A stretch of DNA of 64,000 bases from Candidatus Accumulibacter appositus (GCA_000585055.1 JEMX01000012.1:64075-128074), one strand, 5' to 3'. Shown: positions 18,820-31,140, counted from the stretch's first letter. Notes: generated by a model from the sequence alone, not told the origin. A program made the numbers and translations.

Positions 18820-19292
18820 GCCGAGATCTCTTCAAGGAGGTATTGCAGGACCAGTGCGTCTTCGCGTCCCGCTGCAGCCGCGTAGTAGTCGCGCCGTAGG
18901 CCGATCTGCTGAAAACCGAAATGTTGATAGAGTGCCATGGCCCTGTCGTTCGACGGCCGCACTTCGAGCAACAACACCATCGCCCCTGCCTGACGCGCCG
19001 AGCGCATGGCGTGGCGCAGCAGGCGGGCCCCAAAACCCATTCCCTGACGCTTCCCGTCGACACTCAGGTTGAGCAGGTGCGCTTCATCCACCGCCACCAT
19101 GACCACGAAATAACCGATCAGCTCGCCGGCGACTCGGCAGCCCCAGACACTGTAGCCGGCGGCAATGGAATCGACGAAGTTGCCCCGCGTCCAGGGAAAC
19201 GGATAGACACGCTGCTCGACGGCCAGCATTTCGTCGACATCGCCATGACCGAGCGGCAGTATCTCGACCTGCGCCGAGAGCACGGCGTTCAT
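18816..19292 (-). CDS. rimI: Ribosomal protein S18-alanine N-acetyltransferase
   Basis: 158 aa from ATG 19292 (MNAVLSAQVEILPLGHGDVD). It is a GNAT fold with EQRVYPFPWTRGNF, a typical RimI N-terminal segment, the acetyl-CoA loop RQGMGFGARLL and NDRAMALYQHFGF at the C-terminus. It would acetylate the N-terminus of ribosomal protein bS18. Its start overlaps the tsaB stop (ATGA) and its end overlaps the glycosylase start. Confidence 0.92.
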   Translation of the reverse strand: MNAVLSAQVEILPLGHGDVDEMLAVEQRVYPFPWTRGNFVDSIAAGYSVWGCRVAGELIGYFVVMVAVDEAHLLNLSVDGKRQGMGFGARLLRHAMRSARQAGAMVLLLEVRPSNDRAMALYQHFGFQQIGLRRDYYAAAAGREDALVLQYLLEEISA

Positions 19293-19966
19293 GCCTTGCC
19301 GCCATTGGCCAGACGCTCGGCAACCGTCTGCGCCACCTTGTTGCGCACGTACAGCGGCGCCGCGTCGGCAGCGTCGAGCGTCTCGCCGCGCGCCAGCCGT
19401 GCCACCGCGAGGCGTGCCACGGCAGCCGCGTCGGGCATCAATTCCGGCTGCCACTCCTGAACGTAGGCGGACAGGCGTTCGCGCAAGGCCGGGTACGCCT
19501 GCAAGCCATTGCCACAGGCCAGCCAGCCGGTCGACTCGGGAAGCGGCACGGCCGCAGGGTGGGCGACGGCGACCGCAGCCAGGGCAACGCCAGCCGCATA
19601 GAAGGCGTAATAGACCTCGCCCATGCGCGCATCGAGCGCCACGATGACGCGTTCGCCAGCGCTGCTCAGGGCCATCGCCTCAAGGGTGCCAACCGCAACG
19701 ACCGGCAGTTGGTGGGCAAAAGCCAGCCCTTGCGCAACGCCACAGGCGACCCGCAGGCCGGTAAACGAGCCAGGGCCGGCCGCGAAGGCGATCGCGTTCA
19801 AGTCGGCAAAGCGCAGCCCGGCTTCGCGCACCGTCTCCCGGATCAACGGCAGCAGCGTTTCGGAATGCGAAACCCCTGGCGGGCACACAGCACGCAGCAA
19901 TTCGCCTTCACGCCACAGGGCGATGCTGCCAAGCTCGGTGGAAGTCTCGATGGCAAGCAGATTCAT
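19289..19966 (-). CDS. tsaB: tRNA threonylcarbamoyladenosine biosynthesis protein TsaB
   Basis: 225 aa from ATG 19966 (MNLLAIETSTELGSIALW), the standard N-terminus; the open frame extends upstream without support. It includes PGSFTGLRVACGVAQGLAFA, the strongly conserved segment of TsaB/YeaZ. With TsaC, TsaD and TsaE it makes the t6A modification at tRNA position 37. It is the first gene of a translationally coupled operon with rimI and the uracil glycosylase. Confidence 0.93.
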   Translation of the reverse strand: MNLLAIETSTELGSIALWREGELLRAVCPPGVSHSETLLPLIRETVREAGLRFADLNAIAFAAGPGSFTGLRVACGVAQGLAFAHQLPVVAVGTLEAMALSSAGERVIVALDARMGEVYYAFYAAGVALAAVAVAHPAAVPLPESTGWLACGNGLQAYPALRERLSAYVQEWQPELMPDAAAVARLAVARLARGETLDAADAAPLYVRNKVAQTVAERLANGGKA

Positions 19967-20193
19967 GCGCCGCATTTTACTCGTCCTGCTCGCCGACGTC
20001 GCCTGCGCAACACCGCACCTGACAACGCAGAGCGACGCCGAGGCGGGCGAGCGAGAGACCAGCGAACGGGGATCGCGGGCTGTGCCGACGCCCGTCGGTT
20101 TGGCCGCCAGGGCCCTTTGCCGATACAATGCCAGGGTCTTCGACGCGATGCTGTCGCGTTCGACTCCACAACCTCAGCAGAGAAAGTGCCGCC

Positions 20194-21402
20194 ATGAAAG
20201 TACTGCTATTGACCCGAGAGTATCCCCCAAATGTTTACGGTGGAGCCGGCGTTCACGTCGAGTATCTGGCCGATGAACTGGCCAGACTGATGCACGTGGA
20301 AGTACGCTGTTTCGGTGACCAGGACACTGTCAATGGCGGCGTGCGGGTAAAGGGTTACCCCTTCGGGAAAGGCAGTTTTGCGCACGTAGACAAGAAGCTC
20401 AGCGGCGCACTCGACACCTTCGAGACCAACCTGGAAACCTTGAGCGAACAGGTTGACGCCGATCTGGTGCATGTGCACACCTGGTATGCGCATCTCGCCG
20501 GCATCCTGGCCAAGAACCTCTACGGCATTCCTCTGGTGCACACGGTGCACTCCCTGGAACCGCTGCGGCCGTGGAAGCGCGAGCAGCTCGGTTGCGGCTA
20601 CGACATGTCGTCATGGGTCGAACGTACTTCGCTGCAGATGGCGGACTCGGTGATCGCCGTCTCGGAAGGAACCAAGGCCGACATCCTTGAACACTTCGAC
20701 ATCGATCCGGACAAGATCGCGGTGATCTACAACGGCATCAAGGTCGAGCAGTACCACCCAACGACGGATACCGACGCCCTCGAAAAATACGGCGTCGATC
20801 CAAGCAAGCCCTTCGTGCTCTTCGTTGGCCGGATCACGCGCCAGAAGGGGATCGTGCACATGGTCAACACCGTCAAATACATCAATCCCGACGTTCAGGT
20901 CGTCCTCTGTGCCGGGGCGCCGGATACCAAGGAAATCCTTGCCGAGATGGAAGCGGCCGTGAAAGCCGTTCGCCAGCAAGGTTTCAAGAACCTGATCTGG
21001 GTGCAGGAGATGCTCAGCAAGCCCGAAGTGATCCAGATGTATTCGCATGCCACGGTCTTCTGCTGCCCGTCAATCTACGAGCCTTTCGGGATCATCAACC
21101 TGGAAGCAATGGCCTGCCATACGGCGGTCGTGGCTAGCGCCGTTGGCGGTATCAAGGAAGTCGTCATTGATGGTGAAACGGGTTACCTGGTACCGCTGGA
21201 ACAATTGCACGTGGCGCCCTTCGAGCCGGTGAATCCCGATGCCTTTGCGCGCGATCTGGCAACCGCGATCAACAAGGTTCTCGACAATCCGGCGCTTGCC
21301 GAATCGATGGCCTCCGCCGGCCAGAAACGTGCTCGCGAAGTGTTCAGCTGGGCGAGCATTGCGCAGCAGACCAGGACCCTCTACGATTCCCTGCTGAAGT
21401 AG
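20194..21402 (+). CDS. glgA: GT4 glycogen synthase / maltose-1-phosphate synthase (GlgM-type)
   Basis: 402 aa from ATG 20194 (MKVLLLTREYPPNVYGGAGV). It is a GT-B glycosyltransferase of family GT4 (the actinobacterial-type glycogen synthase group), about 80 residues shorter than GT5 GlgA. It has GGAGVHVEYLADELA at the acceptor side, FVGRITRQKGI and EPFGIINLEAMAC, the E-x7-E region. Proteins of this group use ADP-glucose. GlgM makes maltose-1-phosphate, the substrate of GlgE, and the very next gene is glgE, which favours that role. The spacing of 151 nt suggests one transcript or a closely regulated pair. Confidence 0.88.
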   Translation: MKVLLLTREYPPNVYGGAGVHVEYLADELARLMHVEVRCFGDQDTVNGGVRVKGYPFGKGSFAHVDKKLSGALDTFETNLETLSEQVDADLVHVHTWYAHLAGILAKNLYGIPLVHTVHSLEPLRPWKREQLGCGYDMSSWVERTSLQMADSVIAVSEGTKADILEHFDIDPDKIAVIYNGIKVEQYHPTTDTDALEKYGVDPSKPFVLFVGRITRQKGIVHMVNTVKYINPDVQVVLCAGAPDTKEILAEMEAAVKAVRQQGFKNLIWVQEMLSKPEVIQMYSHATVFCCPSIYEPFGIINLEAMACHTAVVASAVGGIKEVVIDGETGYLVPLEQLHVAPFEPVNPDAFARDLATAINKVLDNPALAESMASAGQKRAREVFSWASIAQQTRTLYDSLLK

Positions 21403-21553
21403 CAATTCCCCGCAGCCTTTCGGCCGCCGGCACACCTGCCGTGCAGAACGACAGGGCTTGCGTATTGACGGCCCACAGGGGCCGTCGCCTTTCCGATTAC
21501 CTACTATCCGCTTTCGTCCCGCCTCGCCGGGTCAGCATTCAGGAGCGCAATCA

Positions 21554-23512
21554 ATGATTCCCCAGGACTACTCCCGCGTAAATATTGAAGCCGTCAAGCC
21601 GCAGATCGACTGTGGCCGCTATCCGATCAAGCGCGTCGTTGGCGAGAAAGTCGCCGTCAGCGCGGACATCTACAAGGAGGGACACGACAAGCTATCGGCC
21701 GTGCTCAAAACACGCAAGGTGGGTGAAAAAGCGTGGCAGGAAAGCCCGATGACGCTGGCCCTCAACGACGACTGGTACGGGGAATTCTCGGTCACCGAGA
21801 TCGGCCCCTGGGAGTACACCATTGAAGCCTACGCCGACCACTACCGGTCGTGGGTAGAAGAGATCAGCAAGAAGAACCTACCCGGTGCCAAGCTCGAAAG
21901 CGAGTTGCTCGAGGGAATGGCAATCATCAGGAAATCGGCCGCCCTGGCCAAGGGCGAGGATCGTGCCCGCATCGAGAGCATCATCGACGCCATGGACAAG
22001 GCCATCACTGCTGGCGAGCAGCAGGGAGCGGTCGACCTGGGGATTGGTGGTGTGCTGCACAGCCTGATGGCCAAGTATCCGGATCGCAGCGAGGGCTACG
22101 AGCTGGCGCCGACGCTGAAAGTGATGGTCAACCGTCCGATCAGCCGTTTTGCCGCCTGGTATGAGTTCTTTCCGCGTTCGCAGAGCACCACCCCGCACAA
22201 GCACGGCACCCTGCAGGACAGCATTCGTCGTCTGCCCGCGATCAAGGCCATGGGCTTCGACGTCATCTATCTGCCGCCGATCCATCCCATCGGCCATAGT
22301 TTCCGCAAGGGCAAGAACAACAGCCTCACCGCCACGCCCGATGACGTCGGTAGTCCGTGGGCAATCGGCAATGAGCACGGCGGTCACACCGGCCTCGAGC
22401 CGAAGCTGGGCACCTGGGATGATTGGGATCAGTTCGTCGCCACCTGTCGCGAGCTGGAAATCGAGATTGCGCTCGACTACGTCATGAACTGCTCGCCCGA
22501 CCACCCTTACGTTGCCGCCCATCCGGAATGGTTCTTCCACCGCCCGGACGGCTCGATCAAGTACGCAGAGAACCCCCCCAAAAAGTACCAGGACGTCTAC
22601 CCGCTGAACTTCGGCACGGCAGACCGGGCTGGCCTGTGGCAGGAAATGCTGCGCGTCTTCCTGTTCTGGATCGACAAGGGCGTCACCACTTTCCGCGTGG
22701 ACAATCCACACACCAAGCCGGTGGCCTTCTGGGAATGGGTGATCGGCCAGGTTCACCGCCAGCACCCCGGCGTGATTTTCCTTGCCGAAGCCTTTACCAA
22801 GCCGAAGATGATGCGCCTGCTGGCCAAGGCCGGCTACGCGCAGTCCTACACCTACTTCACCTGGCGCAACGAAAAGGAGGAGATCATCGAGTATGTCAAT
22901 GAGCTGACAAACGGCGAGATGAAGGAGTACTTTACCGGCAACTTCTTCGCCAATACGCCGGACATCCTGCCGCCGATACTGCAATACGGCGGTCGGCCGG
23001 CATTCATCATGCGCGCCGTGCTGGCGGCAACCCTGTCGTCGGTCTATGGCATCTACAGTGGTTACGAGCTGTGCGAGAACGCAGCGATCGAAGGCAAGGA
23101 AGAGTACCTCGACTCGGAGAAATATGAAATCAAGGTGCGCGATTGGCGGGCGCCGGGCAACATCGTCGATATCATCACCCGCATCAACCAGATCCGGCGT
23201 GAATCGCCTGCCCTGCACGGCTATAACAATGTGCTGTTCCTGGGCACCGACAACCCGAACATCCTTGCTTACGCGAAAATGACCGACGATCGCTCGGATA
23301 TCATCGTCTGCGCGGTCAACCTCGATCCCTATCACCAGCAGGTGGCGACCATCCAGATCCCGCTGGGCACCTTCGATATCGGCTGGGACGAGCAATACCA
23401 GGCGCATGACGTGCTGAATGACCAGAACTACCGCTGGAGCGGCCCAAGCGCCTACGTCGAACTCAGCCCGCACAACCTGATGGCGCACATCATCAAAATC
23501 CGTCGCTGGTAG
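21554..23512 (+). CDS. glgE: Alpha-1,4-glucan:maltose-1-phosphate maltosyltransferase
   Basis: 652 aa, the usual GlgE length, from ATG 21554 with AGGAGCG upstream. An N-terminal beta domain with helical insert (about 1-200) precedes a GH13 barrel. The barrel has DVIYLPPIHPIG, the nucleophile region TTFRVDNPHTKP and the acid/base region VIFLAEAFTKP. The loop HPEWFFHRPDGSIKYAENPP is typical of the GlgE subfamily. It extends alpha-1,4-glucan with maltose from maltose-1-phosphate. It is downstream of the GlgM-type synthase and convergent with glgP. Confidence 0.95.
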   Translation: MIPQDYSRVNIEAVKPQIDCGRYPIKRVVGEKVAVSADIYKEGHDKLSAVLKTRKVGEKAWQESPMTLALNDDWYGEFSVTEIGPWEYTIEAYADHYRSWVEEISKKNLPGAKLESELLEGMAIIRKSAALAKGEDRARIESIIDAMDKAITAGEQQGAVDLGIGGVLHSLMAKYPDRSEGYELAPTLKVMVNRPISRFAAWYEFFPRSQSTTPHKHGTLQDSIRRLPAIKAMGFDVIYLPPIHPIGHSFRKGKNNSLTATPDDVGSPWAIGNEHGGHTGLEPKLGTWDDWDQFVATCRELEIEIALDYVMNCSPDHPYVAAHPEWFFHRPDGSIKYAENPPKKYQDVYPLNFGTADRAGLWQEMLRVFLFWIDKGVTTFRVDNPHTKPVAFWEWVIGQVHRQHPGVIFLAEAFTKPKMMRLLAKAGYAQSYTYFTWRNEKEEIIEYVNELTNGEMKEYFTGNFFANTPDILPPILQYGGRPAFIMRAVLAATLSSVYGIYSGYELCENAAIEGKEEYLDSEKYEIKVRDWRAPGNIVDIITRINQIRRESPALHGYNNVLFLGTDNPNILAYAKMTDDRSDIIVCAVNLDPYHQQVATIQIPLGTFDIGWDEQYQAHDVLNDQNYRWSGPSAYVELSPHNLMAHIIKIRRW

Positions 23513-23549
23513 GCAAGCACTGGCCGGCGGCGCGCAACGCGCCCCCCCC

Positions 23550-23580
23550 AAAAAAAAAGCGGCCACCGGCCGCTTTTTTT
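23550..23580. terminator. Bidirectional intrinsic terminator between glgE and glgP
   Basis: AAAAAAAAA, then GCGGCC-ACC-GGCCGC, then TTTTTTT: a 6-bp GC stem flanked by A and T tracts, so it works in both directions. It lies exactly between two convergent genes. Confidence 0.93.
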
Positions 23581-23590
23581 GTCCTTGTGC

Positions 23591-26161
<2,571 letters not shown>

Positions 26162-26630
26162 GTCCATTCCCCTCGATATCTCTCATTGATTGCGAACGAT
26201 TACGTTTTGTAGCGGCGTTCTTGCTGCCTTGCAAAGCAGTTCAGCGGCGAGTCTAAAGCATAGAGCCCATCCGTGCCTACCGCACTGCGCGAGGTTTTTC
26301 CCCGCGCCACTGCGTCGCGTAGGGGCATCGCAGGCCGACTCACACCGCGGTCGACTGCGACGCCATTTGATTGCAGTAACAATGCGTTGAATCGACCCAG
26401 GAGCTGTCCCAGCAAATATCCGCTAGCCCAGCGAGCGACTAAACCACCGCGGCCGTGCAACGCCTTAGGAAGCGACGCCGTCAAGGCGGTCGACGGCAGT
26501 TGCCGACGAGCAAACACGGCATCTCCGACGACTGATGGTGCTAGGATTCACGGGCTGGCGGTCAGGTGGGCAGAAATGCCTCCGCTAGCGCGCTGTGTTC
26601 GACCCTTATCAAACCACGCGAGGACTACAC
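26162..26630. other. Intergenic region upstream of glgP and of the amidase gene
   Basis: A 469-nt stretch between divergent genes. No open frame in it resembles a protein. It should contain both promoters. A GGAGG-like site (GCGAGGAC) lies just before the amidase ATG. I found no long repeat or RNA structure. Confidence 0.4.
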
Positions 26631-27572
26631 ATGACTCTGAAAATCGAGAATCACCAACTGGTCGGCGATCTGGTCAGTCATCGCAGCACGCCCAACCATG
26701 GCGGCATCATGGCCCCCGGCTATCTGATCTTTCACTACACGGCGGGCCGCTCGGTCGAGGGTTCGGTCCAGTCGCTGTGCACCCGCAAACCGCGCGGTAA
26801 CGCTTCCGCGCATGTCGTGCTCGGACGCGACGGGCAGATCGTCCAGCTGGCTCCCTTCAATGTCGTCACCTGGCATGCGGGTGTCAGCCAGTGGGCCGGG
26901 CTGGTGGGCCTCAATTCGCACTCCATCGGCATCGAAATGGACAATGCCGGCCTGCTCAAGAAGGTCGGCAACCAATACCAGGCCTGGTTCGGCAAGGCGT
27001 ATCCAGACGACGAGGTGACCCTCGCTGCGCATCGCAATGGCGGCCCGGTGTCGCCCTGGCACGCGTACACCGAGGCGCAGATCGAACGTGCGATAGAGCT
27101 CGCCGAGCTACTCGTCGAACACTACGATCTGCAGGACGTGCTCGGGCACGAGGACATCGCCCCCGACCGCAAGATCGACCCGGGTCCAGCCTTCCCGCTG
27201 GCCGCAGTACGTAGCCGGGTCATTGGTCGTGAGGAAGACGAACCGGCACGCTACGTGGTCACCGCCAGCAGCCTTAACATTCGCAAGGGGCCCGACGCCA
27301 GCTTCGAACGCGTCGCGGCGGCGCTGAAGAACGGCACCGAAGTCCTGCTCCTCGAAGCGCGTGACCGCTGGAGCCTGGTGGAAGTCATCGCCGACCCGGA
27401 GATCGAGGGCTGGGTCAGCAATGCCTACATCACGGCGCACAGCGCCAGAGGCGTCGCTGCGCCGCGATTTTCTGTCGCCGGCCCGGCGTCAACCGACCCG
27501 ACCTTTGCCTCTGTCAATTCTGGCAAGCAGAAGAAAGGCGGCAAGGGCAAGAAAGCCCGCAGGCACGGCTAG
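26631..27572 (+). CDS. N-acetylmuramoyl-L-alanine amidase (Amidase_2) with SH3b domain, no signal peptide
   Basis: 313 aa from ATG 26631 with GCGAGGA 8 nt upstream. Residues about 10-190 form an AmpD-like amidase. H35 (in FHYTAG), H173 (GHEDIAPDRKIDPG) and D183 fit the zinc site, with E102 as a possible catalytic Glu. Residues about 207-268 are a bacterial SH3 domain (VVTASSLNIRKGPDASFERV). The C-terminus is very basic (QKKGGKGKKARRHG). No signal peptide or membrane segment is seen, so it is probably cytoplasmic or released by lysis. It precedes a TIR-transmembrane gene by 77 nt on the same strand. It may recycle cell-wall fragments or act with the TIR gene. Confidence 0.88.
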   Translation: MTLKIENHQLVGDLVSHRSTPNHGGIMAPGYLIFHYTAGRSVEGSVQSLCTRKPRGNASAHVVLGRDGQIVQLAPFNVVTWHAGVSQWAGLVGLNSHSIGIEMDNAGLLKKVGNQYQAWFGKAYPDDEVTLAAHRNGGPVSPWHAYTEAQIERAIELAELLVEHYDLQDVLGHEDIAPDRKIDPGPAFPLAAVRSRVIGREEDEPARYVVTASSLNIRKGPDASFERVAAALKNGTEVLLLEARDRWSLVEVIADPEIEGWVSNAYITAHSARGVAAPRFSVAGPASTDPTFASVNSGKQKKGGKGKKARRHG

Positions 27573-27649
27573 TGGGAGCGCCCCTCGCTGCCGGCAAGCA
27601 TTCGACCCGTCAGCGGCGTCGCTGAGCGGCAACGGGGGTCCGTACGGCC

Positions 27650-28684
27650 ATGGCGCAACTATTCATCAGCTATCGTTCATCCGACGGCAGAGACAAGGCG
27701 ACGGCGCTGGCCCGCGATCTCGGCGCTCTGTACGGCGACCAGCAGGTCTTCCTCGACAAGGACGACCTGCGCGCCGGGGTCCGCTGGCGCGACGAGATCG
27801 CCAGCACGCTCAAGCAACAGCCGGTACTCCTGCTGCTGCTCACCCCGCATCTACTGGCCGCCAGCGATGATCGCGGCCAACTGCGCATCGACGACCCCGC
27901 TGACCCGGTGCGGCGTGAGGTCGCCGACGCCCTGGCGGGTGGTGCGCACCTCATCCCGCTGCTTTGCGACGGCGTAACGGCACCGCCACCTGCCGCCGAC
28001 CTGCCGCCCCCGTTCAACCGCCTTGGCGAGTTCACCTGGCGCCCGCTGCGCGCCTACGACTGGGAGCACGATGTCCGGCGACTGGTCGACGACCTGCAGG
28101 CGCTTGGCATTGCCCCGATGCAGCCGGCGGCGATGGCCGCGGCAGCCGCTGCGCGGCCAAGCGTCGGTCGCGCGCGCCGACGCTGGCTCGTCGCGGCAAT
28201 GGCAGCAATCCTGGCACTCGCTCTCGGCATCGGTGGCTACGCGCTGCGAGCGGCACGCGTCGCAGAGTCCCCGTCCAACACCGATGTCACCGGTGCCTGG
28301 TCAGCGACCTTGTCGTCCGACGAGACGCTCTCCCTGTCGCTGCGACAAACAGGCGATCAGGTCGAGCTCAACAGTCGGCCCGTGCCTATCAGCCAGCGTG
28401 CCGACTGGGCAGAATACCGCAGTTTCTGGCGCGAGCGCTTCGGCAGCGAACTCGACACCGTCACCTACCGCGGCAAAGGTAGCGCCAGCGCCCTCCCGGG
28501 AGAGCAACTGGTCGTCGATATCGCCTTGCAGATTGTCAGCACTCCCGGCGATGTCCTGGTCGATACAGGGAACCTGAACGCCACCATCACGGCTGACGGC
28601 AGCACGATGGCCGGGACCCTGTGGCTGAACAGCAAACAGCTCGAACGTGAGCTTCGCCTGGCGCGCAGGCCAAGCGCGAAGTAA
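27650..28684 (+). CDS. TIR-domain protein with one transmembrane helix and a beta-rich outer domain
   Basis: 344 aa. Residues 1-155 are a TIR domain starting MAQLFISYRSSDGRDKATAL, with QQVFLDKDDLRAGVRWRDEI; E49 is in the position of the catalytic Glu of NAD-cleaving bacterial TIRs. An Ala/Pro linker leads to a single membrane helix at about 179-197, preceded by RARRR, so the TIR part should be cytoplasmic. The C-terminal about 140 residues are beta-rich (VTGAWSATLSSDETLSLSLR) and would be periplasmic. TIR domains in bacteria act in defence or as adaptors. The amidase gene 77 nt upstream is the likely partner. Confidence 0.82.
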   Translation: MAQLFISYRSSDGRDKATALARDLGALYGDQQVFLDKDDLRAGVRWRDEIASTLKQQPVLLLLLTPHLLAASDDRGQLRIDDPADPVRREVADALAGGAHLIPLLCDGVTAPPPAADLPPPFNRLGEFTWRPLRAYDWEHDVRRLVDDLQALGIAPMQPAAMAAAAAARPSVGRARRRWLVAAMAAILALALGIGGYALRAARVAESPSNTDVTGAWSATLSSDETLSLSLRQTGDQVELNSRPVPISQRADWAEYRSFWRERFGSELDTVTYRGKGSASALPGEQLVVDIALQIVSTPGDVLVDTGNLNATITADGSTMAGTLWLNSKQLERELRLARRPSAK

Positions 28685-28704
28685 GCGGAGAGCTCGCTTT
28701 CGCA

Positions 28705-29769
28705 TCAGCCAGTGGCCGCAATGTAATGGCTGCCGCGCGACAGGAAGCGCTTTTCGACGAGATGCCAGAGGGCCACGGCAGCAGCGGCCGTGATTAGGAC
28801 GAAGGCCGCGAAGAATTGCCAGGGGCTGTCCTGAAACCAACGGCCATCGACCAGGAGCTGAATAACCGGCACATGGATGATATAGACGCCATACGAAAAA
28901 TCGCCGTATTTTCCGAAGTTCCCGACATACAGAAAGAGGCCAAAGAAGACGACCACCACAGCCAGGGCAAAGGGCTCAAGCAAGGGCAGAGAATAGGCCA
29001 TGTTGGTAGCCAGTATCGCTATCGCAGCGAGCATGAAGAATACGACTTGCCGCTCGAAGAAATCCCGGTAGTAATAAAGGAAGGCACCCGCCATGAAATA
29101 GGAGAGCTGCCCGGGAAGCTGCCGGGCAAGTTGCAGATAAAGCTCCGCGCCCGTACGTTCCGCTGCGAGGGCCAGCAGGTAAGCATAGGCCACCGATGCG
29201 CAATACAGGATCAAGAGAACCGCCAGGTAGGAGAAGCGCCTGCACAGGAAGACCAGAAACGGCACCAGCAGGTAGAACATGGCCTCGATCTTGAGAGTCC
29301 ACAGCGCTCCGTTGACCTCAGCCACCCTGTTGCCGTCAAAAACACCGGGAAGCGTTGGCTGCAGGAAGTTCAGAAAAATCAAATTGCTAGCGACGTACTT
29401 GACCCACGCCCAGGAAAAATAGGCGCCGAGGGTCTGCGAGCTGACGGCCGCCAGGAATACGGCGCAGAGCATCACCACCGTGAAATAGCCCGGATAGATC
29501 CGCCGCATACGCTTGCTGGCGTATGAAGCAAGCGACGTCGACCGCTCATAACTCATGAAAATCAGAAAGCCGCTGACAACAAAAAAGGACTTCACTGCGA
29601 CACCCGCTGAAAAGAAAGCCGAGAGCGGCGCCAGCTCTTGAAATCCGGAAAGATATTCAGCGTGAACGAAGCAAACCGTCGCCGCGAACAACAGGCGCAG
29701 AAAATCAAAGTTGTTTCTGCTCAAGCGGTGATTATCGTGAGTCAACGAGTTCGATTCCCAGGGGAGCAT
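28705..29769 (-). CDS. Acyltransferase family 3 (OafA/YrhL-like) membrane protein
   Basis: About 354 aa from ATG 29769; a longer GTG start at 29826 is possible and neither has a clear ribosome binding site. About ten hydrophobic helices. Residues about 20-70 contain NNFDFLRLLFAATVCFVHAEY and FFVVSGFLIF, the usual acyltransferase-3 motif with the catalytic His (here HAEY). Family members O-acylate cell-surface sugars. Base composition is lower in GC than the neighbours, hinting at transfer. It is convergent with the TIR gene. Confidence 0.88.
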   Translation of the reverse strand: MLPWESNSLTHDNHRLSRNNFDFLRLLFAATVCFVHAEYLSGFQELAPLSAFFSAGVAVKSFFVVSGFLIFMSYERSTSLASYASKRMRRIYPGYFTVVMLCAVFLAAVSSQTLGAYFSWAWVKYVASNLIFLNFLQPTLPGVFDGNRVAEVNGALWTLKIEAMFYLLVPFLVFLCRRFSYLAVLLILYCASVAYAYLLALAAERTGAELYLQLARQLPGQLSYFMAGAFLYYYRDFFERQVVFFMLAAIAILATNMAYSLPLLEPFALAVVVVFFGLFLYVGNFGKYGDFSYGVYIIHVPVIQLLVDGRWFQDSPWQFFAAFVLITAAAAVALWHLVEKRFLSRGSHYIAATG

Positions 29770-29835
29770 CGGTCGACGAACTTCGAACGCCTTGCGCGAC
29801 ACGCCGGAGGCGCCCGACGAGCGCACTGGCCGGGC

Positions 29836-30315
29836 TCAATTCGCGTGCCTGATCAGGACCACCGCCTCGGTGGCAATGCCTTCACCTCGGCCGACGAAAC
29901 CCAGCTTTTCAGACGTCTTTGCCTTGACGTTCACGCAGTCGACAGCCACCTTCAGATCGGCGGCAAGGTTGGCGACCATCTGCGGCAGATACGGCGCCAT
30001 CTTCGGCTGCTGGGCGATGATCGTCGCGTCGACATTGCCGACCTGCCAGCCGGCCTGCGCCAGCAGCGCGAGCGTGGCACGCAACAGGACCCGGCTGTCG
30101 GCACCGCCATAGCGCGGGTCGCTATCGGGAAAGTGACGGCCAATGTCGCCCAGCGCCGCGGCGCCGAGCAGCGCGTCGATGATCGCGTGCACCAGCGCGT
30201 CGGCGTCGGAATGGCCAAGCAGGCCGCTGCCGTGCGCGATATCGACACCACCGAGGATCATCCTGCGACCCGGCACCAGCGCATGAATGTCGCAACCCTG
30301 CCCGACGCGGATCAT
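29836..30315 (-). CDS. ispF: 2-C-methyl-D-erythritol 2,4-cyclodiphosphate synthase
   Basis: 159 aa, standard length. The N-terminus [17 protein letters not shown] has the metal-binding Asp-x-His, [21 protein letters not shown] is the family signature, and [13 protein letters not shown] follows. It makes the cyclic diphosphate of the MEP isoprenoid pathway. It is translated with ispD (4-nt overlap). Confidence 0.95.
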   Translation of the reverse strand: MIRVGQGCDIHALVPGRRMILGGVDIAHGSGLLGHSDADALVHAIIDALLGAAALGDIGRHFPDSDPRYGGADSRVLLRATLALLAQAGWQVGNVDATIIAQQPKMAPYLPQMVANLAADLKVAVDCVNVKAKTSEKLGFVGRGEGIATEAVVLIRHAN

Positions 30316-31010
30316 TCGTCCACCCGCGCTCTTCCCTGCAGGATCAGCTCGGCCAGGCGCAGGTCCGCCGGCAAGGTGACTTTGAGGTTGCTGGCGTCAC
30401 CGCCGATCAGCCGCGGCCGGAAACCAGCGGCCTCGACGGCGGATGCTTCGTCCGTGCCCTGCGGGTATTCGGCGAGCGCCCGACGCAGCAAACCATAGCG
30501 GAACATCTGCGGCGTCTGTGCCTGCCACAGGCCGTCGCGTGGCTCGGTACACGCGACACGCTGCTCAGCGTCGGCGCGCTTGAGCGTGTCGGCCAGCGGC
30601 ACGGCCAGGAGGCCGCCGACCGGATCATCGGCGAGCTGGTCGCACAGCGCCTTCAGGTTCGCCTGCGACAGGCAGGGGCGCGCCGCGTCGTGCACCAGCG
30701 CCCAGTCATCGTCGTGGGCGGCCGTGGCCGCGGCCGACAGGCCATTGGCAACGCTGTCGGAGCGGCTGGCGCCACCGCAATACGCGGTCTCCAGTTTATG
30801 GCCCAGACTCGTCCAGTCGTATCGCCGCCACCAGCTGTCGTCCGGAGAGAGCACTACCCAGACGCGATCGATGCGCTGGCAGCGACAGAGTGCGGCAAGA
30901 CTGTAGTAAATCAGGGGTCGGCCGGCGAGCATCTGGTATTGCTTTGGCATCTCGCCGCCAAAGCGCGATCCGCTGCCAGCGGCGGGGACGATTGCGTAGT
31001 GACGTAGCAT
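30312..31010 (-). CDS. ispD: 2-C-methyl-D-erythritol 4-phosphate cytidylyltransferase
   Basis: 232 aa. The CTP-binding loop [17 protein letters not shown] is at residues about 9-25. [10 protein letters not shown] and [11 protein letters not shown] are conserved later. It activates MEP with CTP in the isoprenoid pathway and is followed by ispF with a 4-nt overlap, the usual ispDF arrangement. Confidence 0.95.
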   Translation of the reverse strand: MLRHYAIVPAAGSGSRFGGEMPKQYQMLAGRPLIYYSLAALCRCQRIDRVWVVLSPDDSWWRRYDWTSLGHKLETAYCGGASRSDSVANGLSAAATAAHDDDWALVHDAARPCLSQANLKALCDQLADDPVGGLLAVPLADTLKRADAEQRVACTEPRDGLWQAQTPQMFRYGLLRRALAEYPQGTDEASAVEAAGFRPRLIGGDASNLKVTLPADLRLAELILQGRARVDE

Positions 31011-31140
31011 GGCGTAATTTTACTAAAGAAGGCAGGTGGATAACGAAATGGCGCACAGGCTTCCACCTCCGGGCGATTTTTCGGATCCGCTACCGGTGCC
31101 GTCCGCCCTTCCCGAGGGCCCCTCTGCGAGGATCGACAAG

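Noticed and set aside
21878..23566. Long open frame (562 codons) on the minus strand across glgE
   Set aside because: It is the antisense shadow of a well-supported GlgE gene and has no protein-family signal.
26200..26517. Open frame in the gap between glgP and the amidase gene
   Set aside because: There is no ribosome binding site, no homology signal and a composition typical of random open frames in GC-rich DNA.
26631..27572. Amidase considered as a phage endolysin marking a prophage
   Set aside because: There is no holin, integrase or structural gene nearby, and the flanking genes are chromosomal.
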